From positions 1 through 64,000 of the forward strand of contig JAFRUR010000096.1 in assembly GCA_017438775.1 (NCBI GenBank): 64,000 nucleotides of DNA, in the 5' to 3' direction. Source of the stretch: Lachnospiraceae bacterium. GTDB taxonomy: Bacteria; Bacillota; Clostridia; Lachnospirales; Lachnospiraceae. Positions 41,453 to 49,077 of this stretch are shown here, one piece after another (the first letter of the stretch is position 1; the number at the start of each line of letters is the position of its first letter). The position numbers and the translations under genes were made by a program. Under the pieces are notes generated by a model, which saw nothing but the letters and a program-made list of their open reading frames with translations, did no database searches and was not told the DNA's origin.

Positions 41453-42130
41453 GTGAAGAGAGCGGGACTGGTAGTCGCTGTCGAGATGGACGCGGTGCGC
41501 CGCAGGTACGGACGCCCCGAGAAGATGCTTCTGTTCCACGGACAGCCCGTAGAGGTCTATATCGTGGGCGCGTACGAACTTTACGCCTTCCACAGCGGAG
41601 CGGGAGAGATCGCGGCGGCGGCCGCGGCCCAGCTCCTCATCAGCGAGTGCGGCGTGGAGGCGGTGTTCAATTTCGGCATCGTCGGCGGCCTCACGGAGGA
41701 GATCTCGCACTCCCGGCTCTGCGTCGTGAAGAGCGTGGTGCACTACGATTTCGACACCTCGGCCTACGACCACTGCGAGCCCGGGCGTTACATGCAGTAC
41801 CCGTCCGTGCAGATCCCGACCACGGAAAAGTTCTGGAAGGCGGCCGCGAAGATCAGCCCCGACCTCACCCCGGTGGTCTGCGCCTCCGGCGATAAGTTCG
41901 TGGACGGCGGAGAGAAGAAGCGCGCCCTGCACGACGCGTGGGGCGCCGATATCTGCGAGATGGAGGCGGCCGGGATCGTCATGACCTGCGACCGCAACCG
42001 CGTGCCCTGCCTGCTGATCAAGATGGTCTCCGACGGCGTGGACGGCGGCGCCGAGGAGTTTGCCCGCGAGTTCGACAGCGCGAGCGACAGGTGTCTGGAA
42101 GTACTCGAAGAGGTGCTGGAGGAACTGTAA
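41453..42130 (+). CDS. Nucleosidase of the MTA/SAH nucleosidase-purine phosphorylase superfamily
   Basis: 225 residues. The fold is recognisable from GLVVAVEMDAVRR, the glycine-rich HSGAGEIAAAAAAQLLI, FNFGIVGGL, CASGDKFVDGG and the key ADICEMEAAGIVMTC, whose Met-Glu-Ala-Ala binds the ribose. These enzymes cleave methylthioadenosine or S-adenosylhomocysteine in methyl-group recycling; the precise substrate is not certain here because the sequence is divergent from Pfs. The start is GTG at 41453 with GGGAGGAA upstream; an ATG two bases earlier is out of frame. The DMT gene follows without a gap. Confidence 0.82.
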   Translation: MKRAGLVVAVEMDAVRRRYGRPEKMLLFHGQPVEVYIVGAYELYAFHSGAGEIAAAAAAQLLISECGVEAVFNFGIVGGLTEEISHSRLCVVKSVVHYDFDTSAYDHCEPGRYMQYPSVQIPTTEKFWKAAAKISPDLTPVVCASGDKFVDGGEKKRALHDAWGADICEMEAAGIVMTCDRNRVPCLLIKMVSDGVDGGAEEFAREFDSASDRCLEVLEEVLEEL

Positions 42131-43045
42131 ATGCTGTATATGCTGATCGCCGTGATCGGCGGACTTGCCAACCCGATGCAGTCCGGTGTGAACGGGAGAC
42201 TGCGCCGGAAGATCGGGCATCCGCTGTATACGGCCGTGCTCACTTTCGCGACGGCGCCCTTTATCCTGTTTGCTCTGATGATCCTTACGGGGACGGAGCT
42301 GAAGCTGAACGTCTCGCGCCTGTTTTCCGAGCCCTTCTGGGTCTGGGCGGGCGGCATCATCGGCGTGTTCTTCGTCACCCTGAACATGCCCATCCTGCAG
42401 AGGCTGGGCGGCGTGCAGGCGATGGTCCTGCCGGCCTTCGGCCAGATCGTGGGCGGACTGATCATCGACCACTTCGGGCTGCTGGGCGCGAACCGCATCC
42501 CGCTGTCGCTGACGCGCGCGGTCGGCGCGGTCCTGGTCGTGTGCGGCCTCATTCTGGTCACGCGTTCGCGCGTTTCGGGAGAGAAGAAGGCGGGCGGAAA
42601 CCTGATGTGGCAGGTCATGGGCATCCTTCTGGGCATGGGGACCTCCGTCCAGACCGCGGCCAACGGCTATGTGGGCAAGATCGTGGAATCGCCCTTCCGC
42701 GCCTCCATCATCAACTTCCTGGTGGGCCTGACGCTGATCCTGATCATCTGCTGCGTGAAATTCGTGCGCGACGGGAGAAAGTTCCCCTTCACGAAGGAGA
42801 AGGCTCCCTGGTGGAGCTGGCTGGGCGGCGCGTGCGGCGTCGTCTTCATCACGGCCAATGCGGCGATGTCCTCGCGCATCGGCACCGGGATGACCCTGGT
42901 GTGCTCGCAGGTCGGCATCATGCTGGGCGGCATCCTGATCGACCAGTTCGGTCTTTTCGGGAACCAGAAGCGCCCGGCCACGGCCATGAAGATCCTCGGC
43001 GTCGTGCTGATGATCGCCGGCGCGGTCGTTATCCGGCTGCTGTAA
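42131..43045 (+). CDS. DMT-family transporter (DUF606-like, two tandem halves)
   Basis: 304 residues with ten membrane segments. The two halves are related: one starts LIAVIGGLANPMQSGVNGRLRRK and the other MGILLGMGTSVQTAANGYVGK. Each contains a membrane-buried Asn-Gly pair and ends with a conserved QxG/DxFG-like block (LIIDHFGLLG, LIDQFGLFG). This fits the DUF606/YdcZ group of the drug/metabolite transporter superfamily fused in tandem. The substrate is unknown. The ATG directly follows the nucleosidase stop, so nucleoside or sulfur metabolite export is possible but unproven. Confidence 0.83.
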   Translation: MLYMLIAVIGGLANPMQSGVNGRLRRKIGHPLYTAVLTFATAPFILFALMILTGTELKLNVSRLFSEPFWVWAGGIIGVFFVTLNMPILQRLGGVQAMVLPAFGQIVGGLIIDHFGLLGANRIPLSLTRAVGAVLVVCGLILVTRSRVSGEKKAGGNLMWQVMGILLGMGTSVQTAANGYVGKIVESPFRASIINFLVGLTLILIICCVKFVRDGRKFPFTKEKAPWWSWLGGACGVVFITANAAMSSRIGTGMTLVCSQVGIMLGGILIDQFGLFGNQKRPATAMKILGVVLMIAGAVVIRLL

Positions 43046-43070
43046 TACACGAAATTCAAAAGAATACGGA

Positions 43071-43098
43071 AAAGCCCGGGGCATCCCGGGCTTTTTTT
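43071..43098 (+). terminator. Intrinsic terminator after the DMT transporter gene
   Basis: AAAGCCCGGG pairs with CCCGGGCTTT around a GCAT loop, with seven T following, 26 bases after the stop codon. Confidence 0.92.
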
Positions 43099-43120
43099 CT
43101 GAAAACATCAACCGACAAAA

Positions 43121-43137
43121 TTGAAAATGATTTTCAA
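43121..43137. promoter_or_regulatory. Predicted Zur operator 1 (7-1-7 palindrome)
   Basis: TTGAAAATGATTTTCAA is a perfect inverted repeat, 8-1-8, containing the Fur-family 7-1-7 pattern TGAAAAT-G-ATTTTCA. It ends five bases before the -35 box of the znuA promoter. The zur gene is in the operon it precedes. Confidence 0.75.
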
Positions 43138-43142
43138 ATTTG

Positions 43143-43171
43143 TTGACAAAAGCTTCCCTTCCATATAAAAT
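43143..43171 (+). promoter_or_regulatory. Sigma-A promoter of the zinc uptake operon
   Basis: A perfect TTGACA and TAAAAT are 17 bases apart, the strongest promoter match in the window. It is bracketed by two Fur-type palindromes. Confidence 0.9.
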
Positions 43172-43185
43172 GAGAAAGGTTTTCA
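43171..43185. promoter_or_regulatory. Predicted Zur operator 2 (imperfect 7-1-7)
   Basis: TGAGAAAGGTTTTCA pairs in five of seven positions and shares the TTTTCA arm with operator 1. It begins on the last base of the -10 hexamer, so a bound repressor would cover the transcription start. Confidence 0.55.
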
Positions 43186-43236
43186 ATTTTGGAAGAATCG
43201 CGGCTGGCCCGGGGGCTGCCGCAGGGAGTTTTGGCA

Positions 43237-44289
43237 ATGAAAAGAATCGCGGCGCTGCTCCTTCTTCTGGTGCTTCTCGCCTCCGCGTTTGCGGGGTGCG
43301 GACAGGCCGGAGGGCAGGAGAGCACACCGGAAAGAAATACAGATCACGAACGTCTCAAGGTGGTGGTCACCGTGTTCCCGCTCTATGACTGGGCGCGGGA
43401 GATCGCGGGGGACCGCGCGGACGTGTCCATGCTGATGAAGAGCGGGGTGGACCTGCACAGCTTCCAGCCCGGCGTGAAGGAGGTCCTGGAGGCCACGCAG
43501 AGCGACCTCTTCCTCTACGTCGGCGGCCCTTCGGACGCCTGGGTGGGAGAGGCCTTTTCCGGCGCCGCGGGAGCGCGCGCCGTCAGCCTCGACATGATGT
43601 CCCTGCTCGGAGATTCCGTCCTCGAAGAGGCGGACCCGGAAGGCGCGGAGCACGGGGAGCATCACCATGGAAATGACGGGCATGACGGCCATGAGGAAGA
43701 CGCCGCACACGAAGATCATAACGATCACGATGACGACGGGGAAGAAGAGCACGAGCCGGACGAGCACGTGTGGCTGTCCCTGCGACGCGCGGCCGTCTGC
43801 GTCGAGGGAATCCGCGACGCCCTGATCCGTCTGGACCCGGACGGGGAGAAGGCCTACCGGGACAACGCCGATGCCTATCTGGCCAAAGTGCGCGCCCTGG
43901 ATGAGACCTACGCGAAGGAGATCGCCGCCCTGCCCGGAAAGACCCTGCTCTTCGGGGACCGCTATCCCTTCCGGTATCTCGCGGAGGACTACGGCCTCAC
44001 CTGCTACGCGGCCTTTTCCGGCTGCTCCGCGGAGAGCGAAGCCAGCTTTGCCACGGTGGCGGGGCTGGCGCAGAAGCTGGACGAACTGAGCCTTCCCTGC
44101 GTGATCGCCCTCAAGGGGAGCGACTTAAAACTCGCGAAGACCATCATCGAAAACACGCAGTCAAAGGACCGGAAGATCCTCCTTCTGGAGCCCCTGCAGT
44201 CCGTGACGGACCAGGAGGCCGCGGCGGGACTTTCGTACCTGTCCGCGATGGAGAGCAACCTGGAGCAGATCAAGGAGGCGCTGCGGTAA
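43237..44289 (+). CDS. znuA: Zinc ABC transporter substrate-binding lipoprotein
   Basis: 350 residues. A lipoprotein signal is clear (LLLVLLASAFAGCGQ, lipidated Cys near residue 23). The cluster A-I fold carries the metal ligand candidates: His in GVDLHSFQPG, the His after the loop (DEHVWLSL) and the C-terminal ALKGSDLKLAKTI segment. Between about 140 and 180 lies a His/Asp/Glu-rich loop (HGEHHHGNDGHDGHEED), the usual mark of zinc-specific ZnuA/AdcA proteins. It captures zinc outside the cell for ZnuBC. I chose the ATG at 43237 with AGGGAG upstream. The permease start overlaps its stop by one base. Confidence 0.95.
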   Translation: MKRIAALLLLLVLLASAFAGCGQAGGQESTPERNTDHERLKVVVTVFPLYDWAREIAGDRADVSMLMKSGVDLHSFQPGVKEVLEATQSDLFLYVGGPSDAWVGEAFSGAAGARAVSLDMMSLLGDSVLEEADPEGAEHGEHHHGNDGHDGHEEDAAHEDHNDHDDDGEEEHEPDEHVWLSLRRAAVCVEGIRDALIRLDPDGEKAYRDNADAYLAKVRALDETYAKEIAALPGKTLLFGDRYPFRYLAEDYGLTCYAAFSGCSAESEASFATVAGLAQKLDELSLPCVIALKGSDLKLAKTIIENTQSKDRKILLLEPLQSVTDQEAAAGLSYLSAMESNLEQIKEALR

Positions 44290-45122
44290 TGGCGCAGATT
44301 CTGGAATATCTATCCTATCCATTCGTGCGCTACGCCGTCATCGTCGGCGTGCTGATCGCGCTGTGCTCCTCGCTTCTGGGGGTCACGCTGGTCTTAAAGC
44401 GCTTCTCGTTTATCGGCGACGGGCTCTCGCACGTGGCCTTCGGCGCGGTCGCGGCCGCGGCGGCCATGAAGCTGACGGACCAGACGGTCCTCGTGCTTCC
44501 GGTCACGGTCCTGAGCGCTGTTCTGCTCCTTCGCACGGGAAAGCGGGCCAAGGTCAAGGGCGACGCCATGATCGCGATGATCTCCGTGTCGGCCCTGGCG
44601 CTGGGCTATCTTCTGATGCACCTGTTCCCGGTCTCGGGCAACGTCTCCGGCGACGTGTGCACCACGCTGTTCGGATCGACGTCTATCCTGACCCTCACGG
44701 CGGCCGACGTGCGCCTCTGCGCGTGGCTGTCCGCAGCGGTCCTCGTTCTTTTCGTGCTGTTTTATCACCGCATCTTCGCGGTCACCTTTGATGAGGATTT
44801 CTCGCAGGCGACCGGCATGCGTGCGGACAGATACAATATGCTGATCGCGGTGCTGGTGGCCGCCGTGGTGGTGCTGGCGATGAACCTCGTGGGATCGCTC
44901 CTGATCTCCGCCCTGGTCATTTTCCCGGCCCTGTCAGCGATGCGGCTGTTCCGCAGTTTCCTCTCGGTAACGGTGTGCTCCGCGGTGCTCTCGGTGGTCT
45001 GCGCCGTTCTGGGCATGGCGGTGTCTATCCTGGCCGGGACTCCGGTGGGTGCGACGGTGGTGGCCGTGGACGCTGCGGCGTTTCTGGTGTGCTATGTGAT
45101 CGGCGCGGTGAGGGGCGTGTGA
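44289..45122 (+). CDS. znuB: Zinc ABC transporter permease
   Basis: 277 residues with about eight membrane segments, ABC-3 family. Conserved pieces are SSLLGVTLVLKRFSFIGDGLSH, VAFGAVAAAAAMKL, the cytoplasmic coupling region ATGMRADRYNMLIAVLVA, and GSLLISALVIFPALSAMRLF. It forms the membrane channel for zinc import with ZnuA and ZnuC. Its start shares one base with the znuA stop and zur begins two bases after its own stop. Confidence 0.94.
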   Translation: MAQILEYLSYPFVRYAVIVGVLIALCSSLLGVTLVLKRFSFIGDGLSHVAFGAVAAAAAMKLTDQTVLVLPVTVLSAVLLLRTGKRAKVKGDAMIAMISVSALALGYLLMHLFPVSGNVSGDVCTTLFGSTSILTLTAADVRLCAWLSAAVLVLFVLFYHRIFAVTFDEDFSQATGMRADRYNMLIAVLVAAVVVLAMNLVGSLLISALVIFPALSAMRLFRSFLSVTVCSAVLSVVCAVLGMAVSILAGTPVGATVVAVDAAAFLVCYVIGAVRGV

Positions 45123-45124
45123 GT

Positions 45125-45565
45125 ATGATGGAGAAGGCATCCTACAAGACCAAACAGCGGGAAGAGCTCCTGGAGTATCTTAAGACCGTGCCAGGGGTCC
45201 ACGTGACCGCGGCGGACGTCGTGGAGTACTTCCACAAAAAGGGGCGTGTGATCGGCACGTCCACGGTGTACCGGCAGCTCGAGCGCATGGTGGACGAGGG
45301 AATCGTCGGGAAATACTCGACCGGCGCGGGCGCGCCGGCCTGTTTTGCCTATCTGGCGCAGGCCTGTGACCCGGAGGGCGTGTGCTTTCACTGCAAGTGC
45401 GAAAAGTGCGGCAGGCTCATCCACCTGCACTGCGAGGAACTCGCGCAGATCGGGGATCACCTGCTGAAGGAGCACGCCTTTGTGCTCGACCCGATGCGCA
45501 CGGTGTTTTACGGGATCTGCGAGGCGTGCAGGGGAGGAAAAGAAAATGGCTCTGATCAAATGTGA
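45125..45565 (+). CDS. zur: Fur-family zinc-responsive repressor
   Basis: 146 residues. A winged helix covers the first 80 residues (VTAADVVEYFHKKGRVIGTSTVYRQLERM). The metal part has HCKCEKCGRLIHLHCEEL and GICEACRGG, whose two CxxC pairs form the structural zinc site. Position between znuB and znuC points to Zur rather than Fur or PerR. With zinc bound it should repress the operon through the palindromes at 43121 and 43171. The first ATG of an ATGATG pair was chosen. The last 20 bases overlap znuC, giving the unusual order znuA-znuB-zur-znuC. Confidence 0.92.
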   Translation: MMEKASYKTKQREELLEYLKTVPGVHVTAADVVEYFHKKGRVIGTSTVYRQLERMVDEGIVGKYSTGAGAPACFAYLAQACDPEGVCFHCKCEKCGRLIHLHCEELAQIGDHLLKEHAFVLDPMRTVFYGICEACRGGKENGSDQM

Positions 45566-46241
45566 GAATCTGACCCTGGGATACGAGGGACGCCCCGTCG
45601 TCACGGGTCTGAATTTTGAAGTGAACGAGGGCGACTACGTCTGCATCGTGGGAGAAAACGGCTCCGGAAAGAGCACGCTGATGAAGGCCATTCTGGGGCT
45701 GGTGCAGCCGCTGTCCGGGCAGATCATTTTCGGGGACGGCCTGACCCAGAACCAGGTCGGCTACCTCCCGCAGCTGACGGACAATCAGCGCGACTTCCCC
45801 GCCACCGTGCGCGAGGTGGTCTATTCCGGCTGCATCGCCGGAATGGGGCGCCGGCCCTTCTTCGGGCGCCGCGAGAAGGAGATCGCGAAAAACGCCATGG
45901 AGCGCATGGGGATCCTCGACCTCGCGAAGCGCAGCTACCGCGACCTGTCCGGCGGACAGCAGCAGAGGGTCCTCCTGGCGCGCGCCCTGTGCGCCGCGCG
46001 GAAGATCCTGCTTCTGGACGAGCCGGTCTCCGGCCTGGATCCGAAGGCCACGATCGAGATGTACGACGCCATCGACCGTCTGAACGCGGAAGGTGTCGCC
46101 ATTCTGATGATCTCGCACGACATCCTGGCCGCGACGATCAAAGCCAGCCACATCCTGCACCTGGGGCGCGAGACCTTCTTCGGCACGACGGCGGAATACG
46201 AGGCCAGCCGCACTGGGCGGGAGTTCATGGCGGCGCCGTGA
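45546..46241 (+). CDS. znuC: Zinc ABC transporter ATP-binding protein
   Basis: 231 residues. Walker A is GENGSGKSTLMKAIL, the signature LSGGQQQRVLLARAL, Walker B ILLLDEPVSGLDP and the H-loop ISHDILAA. GYLPQLTDNQRDFPATV is typical of the metal-cation ABC group. I chose the ATG at 45546 with GGGAGG upstream, inside the end of zur; coupled translation would tie ATPase amounts to repressor amounts. Confidence 0.94.
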   Translation: MALIKCENLTLGYEGRPVVTGLNFEVNEGDYVCIVGENGSGKSTLMKAILGLVQPLSGQIIFGDGLTQNQVGYLPQLTDNQRDFPATVREVVYSGCIAGMGRRPFFGRREKEIAKNAMERMGILDLAKRSYRDLSGGQQQRVLLARALCAARKILLLDEPVSGLDPKATIEMYDAIDRLNAEGVAILMISHDILAATIKASHILHLGRETFFGTTAEYEASRTGREFMAAP

Positions 46242-46274
46242 GAAGCGGCTGCAGCCGGCTGAATCATAAAATGT

Positions 46275-46331
46275 GTAAGCGGGCTTCGCTGGGCCTGTCC
46301 GGTCCCCGGCCAGCCGCCGGCCGATGCTTAC
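46275..46331 (+). other. Possible structured leader before the MFS gene
   Basis: GTAAGC (from 46275) and GCTTAC (to about 46331) can close a GC-rich inner fold containing GGGCC, CCGGTCCCCGG and GCCGGCC elements, ending just before the ribosome site of the MFS gene. No known riboswitch class is recognised. Confidence 0.35.
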
Positions 46332-46344
46332 TTGAGAGGTACCT

Positions 46345-47622
46345 ATGACCGATACACAGAAGACGCCCCAGCCGGGGAACAGGCTCTGGACCAGGGATTT
46401 CACCATCATCACCCTGGGGAGCGTGGTCTCCATGCTGGGCAATTCCATGAGCTTCTTCGCGATGAACCTGATGGTGCTCGACTACACGGGGTCGACCCTG
46501 CTCTACGCGGTCTACATGGTCGCGTACACGGCGCCCCAGCTGATCGTGCCCATCTTTTCGGGCGCCATCCTGGACCGGTTCTCGCGCAGGAAGATGATCT
46601 ACACCCTGGATTTCATCATCGCGGGACTCTACATCGTCGTGGCGGGACTGCTCTCCACGGGCTGGTTCTCCTTCCCGCTCTTCGCCCTGTTCTGCTTCGT
46701 GACGGGGAGCATCTGGAGCATCTACCTGGTGGCTTACGAGAGCTTCTATCCCCTCCTGATCACCGAAGGGAACTACTCCAAGGCTTACTCCATTGCCTCG
46801 GTCCTCGAGACGATGGCCGCGGTGATGGTGCCCGTCTCCACCTGTCTGTACAACATGGTGGGCATCGCGCCCCTGCTGTTCGCGAACGGCTGCTGCTTCT
46901 TTGTCGCCGCGGTGATGGAGACGCAGATCCGCGCGGAGGAGAAGTACATCGAAAAGCAGAAGAAGGCCGCGGAAGAAGAGGGTCTGGGACTGTCCGGCCC
47001 GCGCCGGATGCTGCGCGACGTGAAGGAGGGCTTCCAGTATCTGTACAACGAGAAGGGACTGCGCGCCATCGCGGTCTACTTCACGTTTTCCGCGCTGGTG
47101 GGCGGCGTGAGCGCCGTTGTGACCCTGCCGTACTTCCGCAGCACGTTTGACAACGGCGAATACGTCTTCATGCTGGTGCACGCCATGAGCTACGTGGGGC
47201 GCGCCCTGGGCGGCGCGATCCACTACCGGTGGAAACTCCCGTCCAGATACAAGTTCGTGACGGCCCTGGCCGTGTACGTGATCATCGGCGTCGCGGAGGG
47301 CATTTACCTGTTCTTCCCGATCCCGGTGATGATGCTGTGCCTGTTCATCATGGGCCTGGGCGGCGTGACCAGCTACACGATCCGTATCTCCGCCACGCAG
47401 AACTATGTCCCGGACGAGAAGAAGGGCCGTTTTTCCGGCGCCTTCCAGATGCTCAACACCCTGGGCTGGCTCGTGGGCGAGATGGCGGCCGGCGTCCTCG
47501 CGGAGGCGTTCCCGAAGCGCGGGATCCTTCTGGCCGCGGAGCTGATCGGTGTGGCCGCCGCCCTGCTCGTGATCGGGGGACGCAGGAAGCACGTGGAGCC
47601 GATCTACAACCGGCAGGTGTAA
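46345..47622 (+). CDS. Major facilitator superfamily transporter
   Basis: 425 residues with twelve membrane segments. The 2-3 loop motif is seen as GAILDRFSRRKMIYTLD, and a central charged loop (about 195-225) separates the two halves. The pattern matches the MFS_3/TetV-like group of drug exporters (ITLGSVVSMLGNSMSFFAMN at the start). The substrate is unknown. GAGAGG precedes the ATG. It follows the zinc operon but after a GC-rich leader, so it may have a separate control. A terminator follows. Confidence 0.88.
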   Translation: MTDTQKTPQPGNRLWTRDFTIITLGSVVSMLGNSMSFFAMNLMVLDYTGSTLLYAVYMVAYTAPQLIVPIFSGAILDRFSRRKMIYTLDFIIAGLYIVVAGLLSTGWFSFPLFALFCFVTGSIWSIYLVAYESFYPLLITEGNYSKAYSIASVLETMAAVMVPVSTCLYNMVGIAPLLFANGCCFFVAAVMETQIRAEEKYIEKQKKAAEEEGLGLSGPRRMLRDVKEGFQYLYNEKGLRAIAVYFTFSALVGGVSAVVTLPYFRSTFDNGEYVFMLVHAMSYVGRALGGAIHYRWKLPSRYKFVTALAVYVIIGVAEGIYLFFPIPVMMLCLFIMGLGGVTSYTIRISATQNYVPDEKKGRFSGAFQMLNTLGWLVGEMAAGVLAEAFPKRGILLAAELIGVAAALLVIGGRRKHVEPIYNRQV

Positions 47623-47645
47623 GAAAACAAATTCGAATATGGATC

Positions 47646-47682
47646 AAAAAGACCGTCCGCATGGCTGCGGGCGGTCTTTTCT
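47646..47682 (+). terminator. Intrinsic terminator after the MFS gene
   Basis: AAAAGACCGTCCGC and GCGGGCGGTCTTTT form a long stem (one mismatch) around a 6-base loop, with the T-run partly inside the right arm. Confidence 0.8.
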
Positions 47683-48302
47683 GTGAGCGTTCGGTTACGG
47701 AGTTTTATGGCCATGAAAGCCGAGGGGGTGAACATGATCAGATGAGGTGGGAGAGGAAACCGCAGGAGCTGCGAGTACATGCCTTCCGGGAACGAGCAGG
47801 CGGAACGTCGTACGGGCGTTGCGGCCGCCGGCGCTTAGTGAGCGGTGCCGCAAGGCGCCGCGAGCTTAGCGTCCGCTGCGCAGAGCCGCACAGAGCGGGA
47901 GCGTCCCGGAGACGCTCTGCCTGCGCGGGACCCATGAATGAAGAACTGAAAAGCAGCTCCGGCGGTCTCCGTCTTCACGGGTGCATTACGGCTCGGTTGT
48001 GAAATGCTTCCGCAGAGAAGCGGATCCCGGACATCAGGCCGGATCGTTCCGACGGAAGAAACAGGTTTGCCCGTTCGGGTGGAAGAGCTTGGTCCCGGCT
48101 TTCGGCTGCAAAAAAGAGGGCGTTAAGTCGGAGGTCATGCTGCTGTCAAGCGCAGGTCAACGCAAAAAGGCGAAATCGTCCTTGCAAAAAACATAAAAAT
48201 GCGAAAGACAGAGGGGGCAGTCAGAAGAGCAGACATGAAACAAAAAACCACGATTTTTCGCGATTTTTCATGCGCTATTCACAGAAAATGCGGAGACGGG
48301 AG

Positions 48303-48325
48303 GGGGACAGTCATAAATTGTCCCC
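48303..48325. repeat. GGGGACA...TGTCCCC hairpin (REP/RAYT-like)
   Basis: GGGGACA and TGTCCCC form a 7-bp stem around a 9-base loop. A related string AGGGACAGACAGGGAC lies at 48404-48419. GGGGACa/g...GTCCCC hairpins are common interspersed repeats in Clostridia and are often tied to REP-associated Y1 transposases; none is encoded in this window. Confidence 0.5.
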
Positions 48326-48385
48326 TTCGATTTTTGATTCTGTGTATCTTTTTGAGGGTACGGACGCACGCTATAGTGACCCCAT

Positions 48386-48401
48386 AAAAAGCATGCTTTT
48401 T
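48386..48401. repeat. Perfect 16-base palindrome
   Basis: AAAAAGCATGCTTTTT is fully self-complementary. It could act as a hairpin with a T-tail on either strand, or as an operator for the downstream PNPOx-family gene. Confidence 0.55.
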
Positions 48402-48521
48402 CACAGGGACAGACAGGGACGCATCAGGACTCCTCGGCCGGGAGCCGCGCCGCATCTGTCAAACAGCCGGGGACCTCTTCTCAGAACGGGATCCCGTGGA
48501 GAACAAGGAGCGAAAGCAAAC

Positions 48522-49049
48522 ATGAGAAGACAAGAGAAAGAAGTCAAGGATCTGAACGAGATCGAGAAGATCCTCGAGAACTGCAAGATCCTGAACCTGG
48601 CCATCCATGACGGGGAATATCCTTACGCGATCACCGTCAACGGCGTGGCCGTCAGGAACGGAGACACCTTTGACGTCTACTTCCACGGGGCGAACGAAGG
48701 GAAGAAAGTCGATCTTCTGAAGAAGAACAACAAGGTCTCCTTCATCACCTACGGCATGACCCGCGTCGTGCAGGGCGAGAAGATCTGCGGCGACACCCGC
48801 GAGTTTGCCAGCGTCTGGGGGATCGGCGACGTCGAGTTCCTCCAGAGCGACGAGGACAAGGCCTTCGGAATGCGGTCGATGCTCAGCCATCTGGGCGACA
48901 GCCGTCAGATGCCGTTCGATCCCGCCCGTTTCGCCAGGATCAACGTCTACAAGATCCACGTGAAGGAACTGACCTGCAAGCGCAGCTCCGTCGCGACCAG
49001 CATCGAAGGACTGCAGAAGGCCGGCAAGGACGCTTACACCGGCAAGTAA
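48522..49049 (+). CDS. PNPOx-fold flavin protein (NimA-like pyridoxamine 5'-phosphate oxidase family)
   Basis: 175 residues. The split-barrel flavin-binding fold is recognised from ILNLAIHDGEYPYAITVNGV, VYFHGANEGKKVDLLKKNNK and VSFITYG, followed by the late INVYKIHVKELTCKR strand. Many members are annotated as nitroimidazole-resistance (NimA-like) or FMN/F420/haem-binding proteins rather than true pyridoxamine phosphate oxidases. I chose the ATG at 48522 with AAGGAG 11 bases upstream. The DapA-family gene starts 28 bases downstream, so the two are probably one transcript. The substrate is unknown. Confidence 0.82.
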   Translation: MRRQEKEVKDLNEIEKILENCKILNLAIHDGEYPYAITVNGVAVRNGDTFDVYFHGANEGKKVDLLKKNNKVSFITYGMTRVVQGEKICGDTREFASVWGIGDVEFLQSDEDKAFGMRSMLSHLGDSRQMPFDPARFARINVYKIHVKELTCKRSSVATSIEGLQKAGKDAYTGK

Positions 49050-49077
49050 GAAGAGAAGGAAAAAACAGGAGGATAGC

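Larger units (their letters stand above)
47683..48521. other. Gene-free stretch rich in palindromes
   Basis: No frame in this 840-base stretch looks like a gene: the short open frames have no recognisable motif and lack good ribosome sites. The first half is GC-rich with inverted repeats (GAGCGTC-ccgga-GACGCTC at 47899-47917; CGGCGC...GCGCCG with repeated GCTTAG around 47829-47865). The second half is AT-richer than its neighbours, with three CGATTTTT copies near 48252, 48262 and 48328, the hairpin at 48303, a 16-base palindrome at 48386-48401 and ACGGGATCCCGT at 48485-48496. A weak TATAGT -10 at 48372 might serve the next gene. It may be a decayed mobile or repeat element. Confidence 0.6.

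Noticed and set aside
43650-43780. Histidine/aspartate repeat in znuA as a frameshift or expansion artefact
   Set aside because: A His-rich loop at this point is a normal feature of zinc-binding ZnuA/AdcA proteins and the frame continues correctly after it.
47683-48521. Retron, group II intron or tmRNA/6S RNA
   Set aside because: No reverse transcriptase is encoded nearby, no domain V-like hairpin was seen, and no tmRNA or 6S signature could be recognised.
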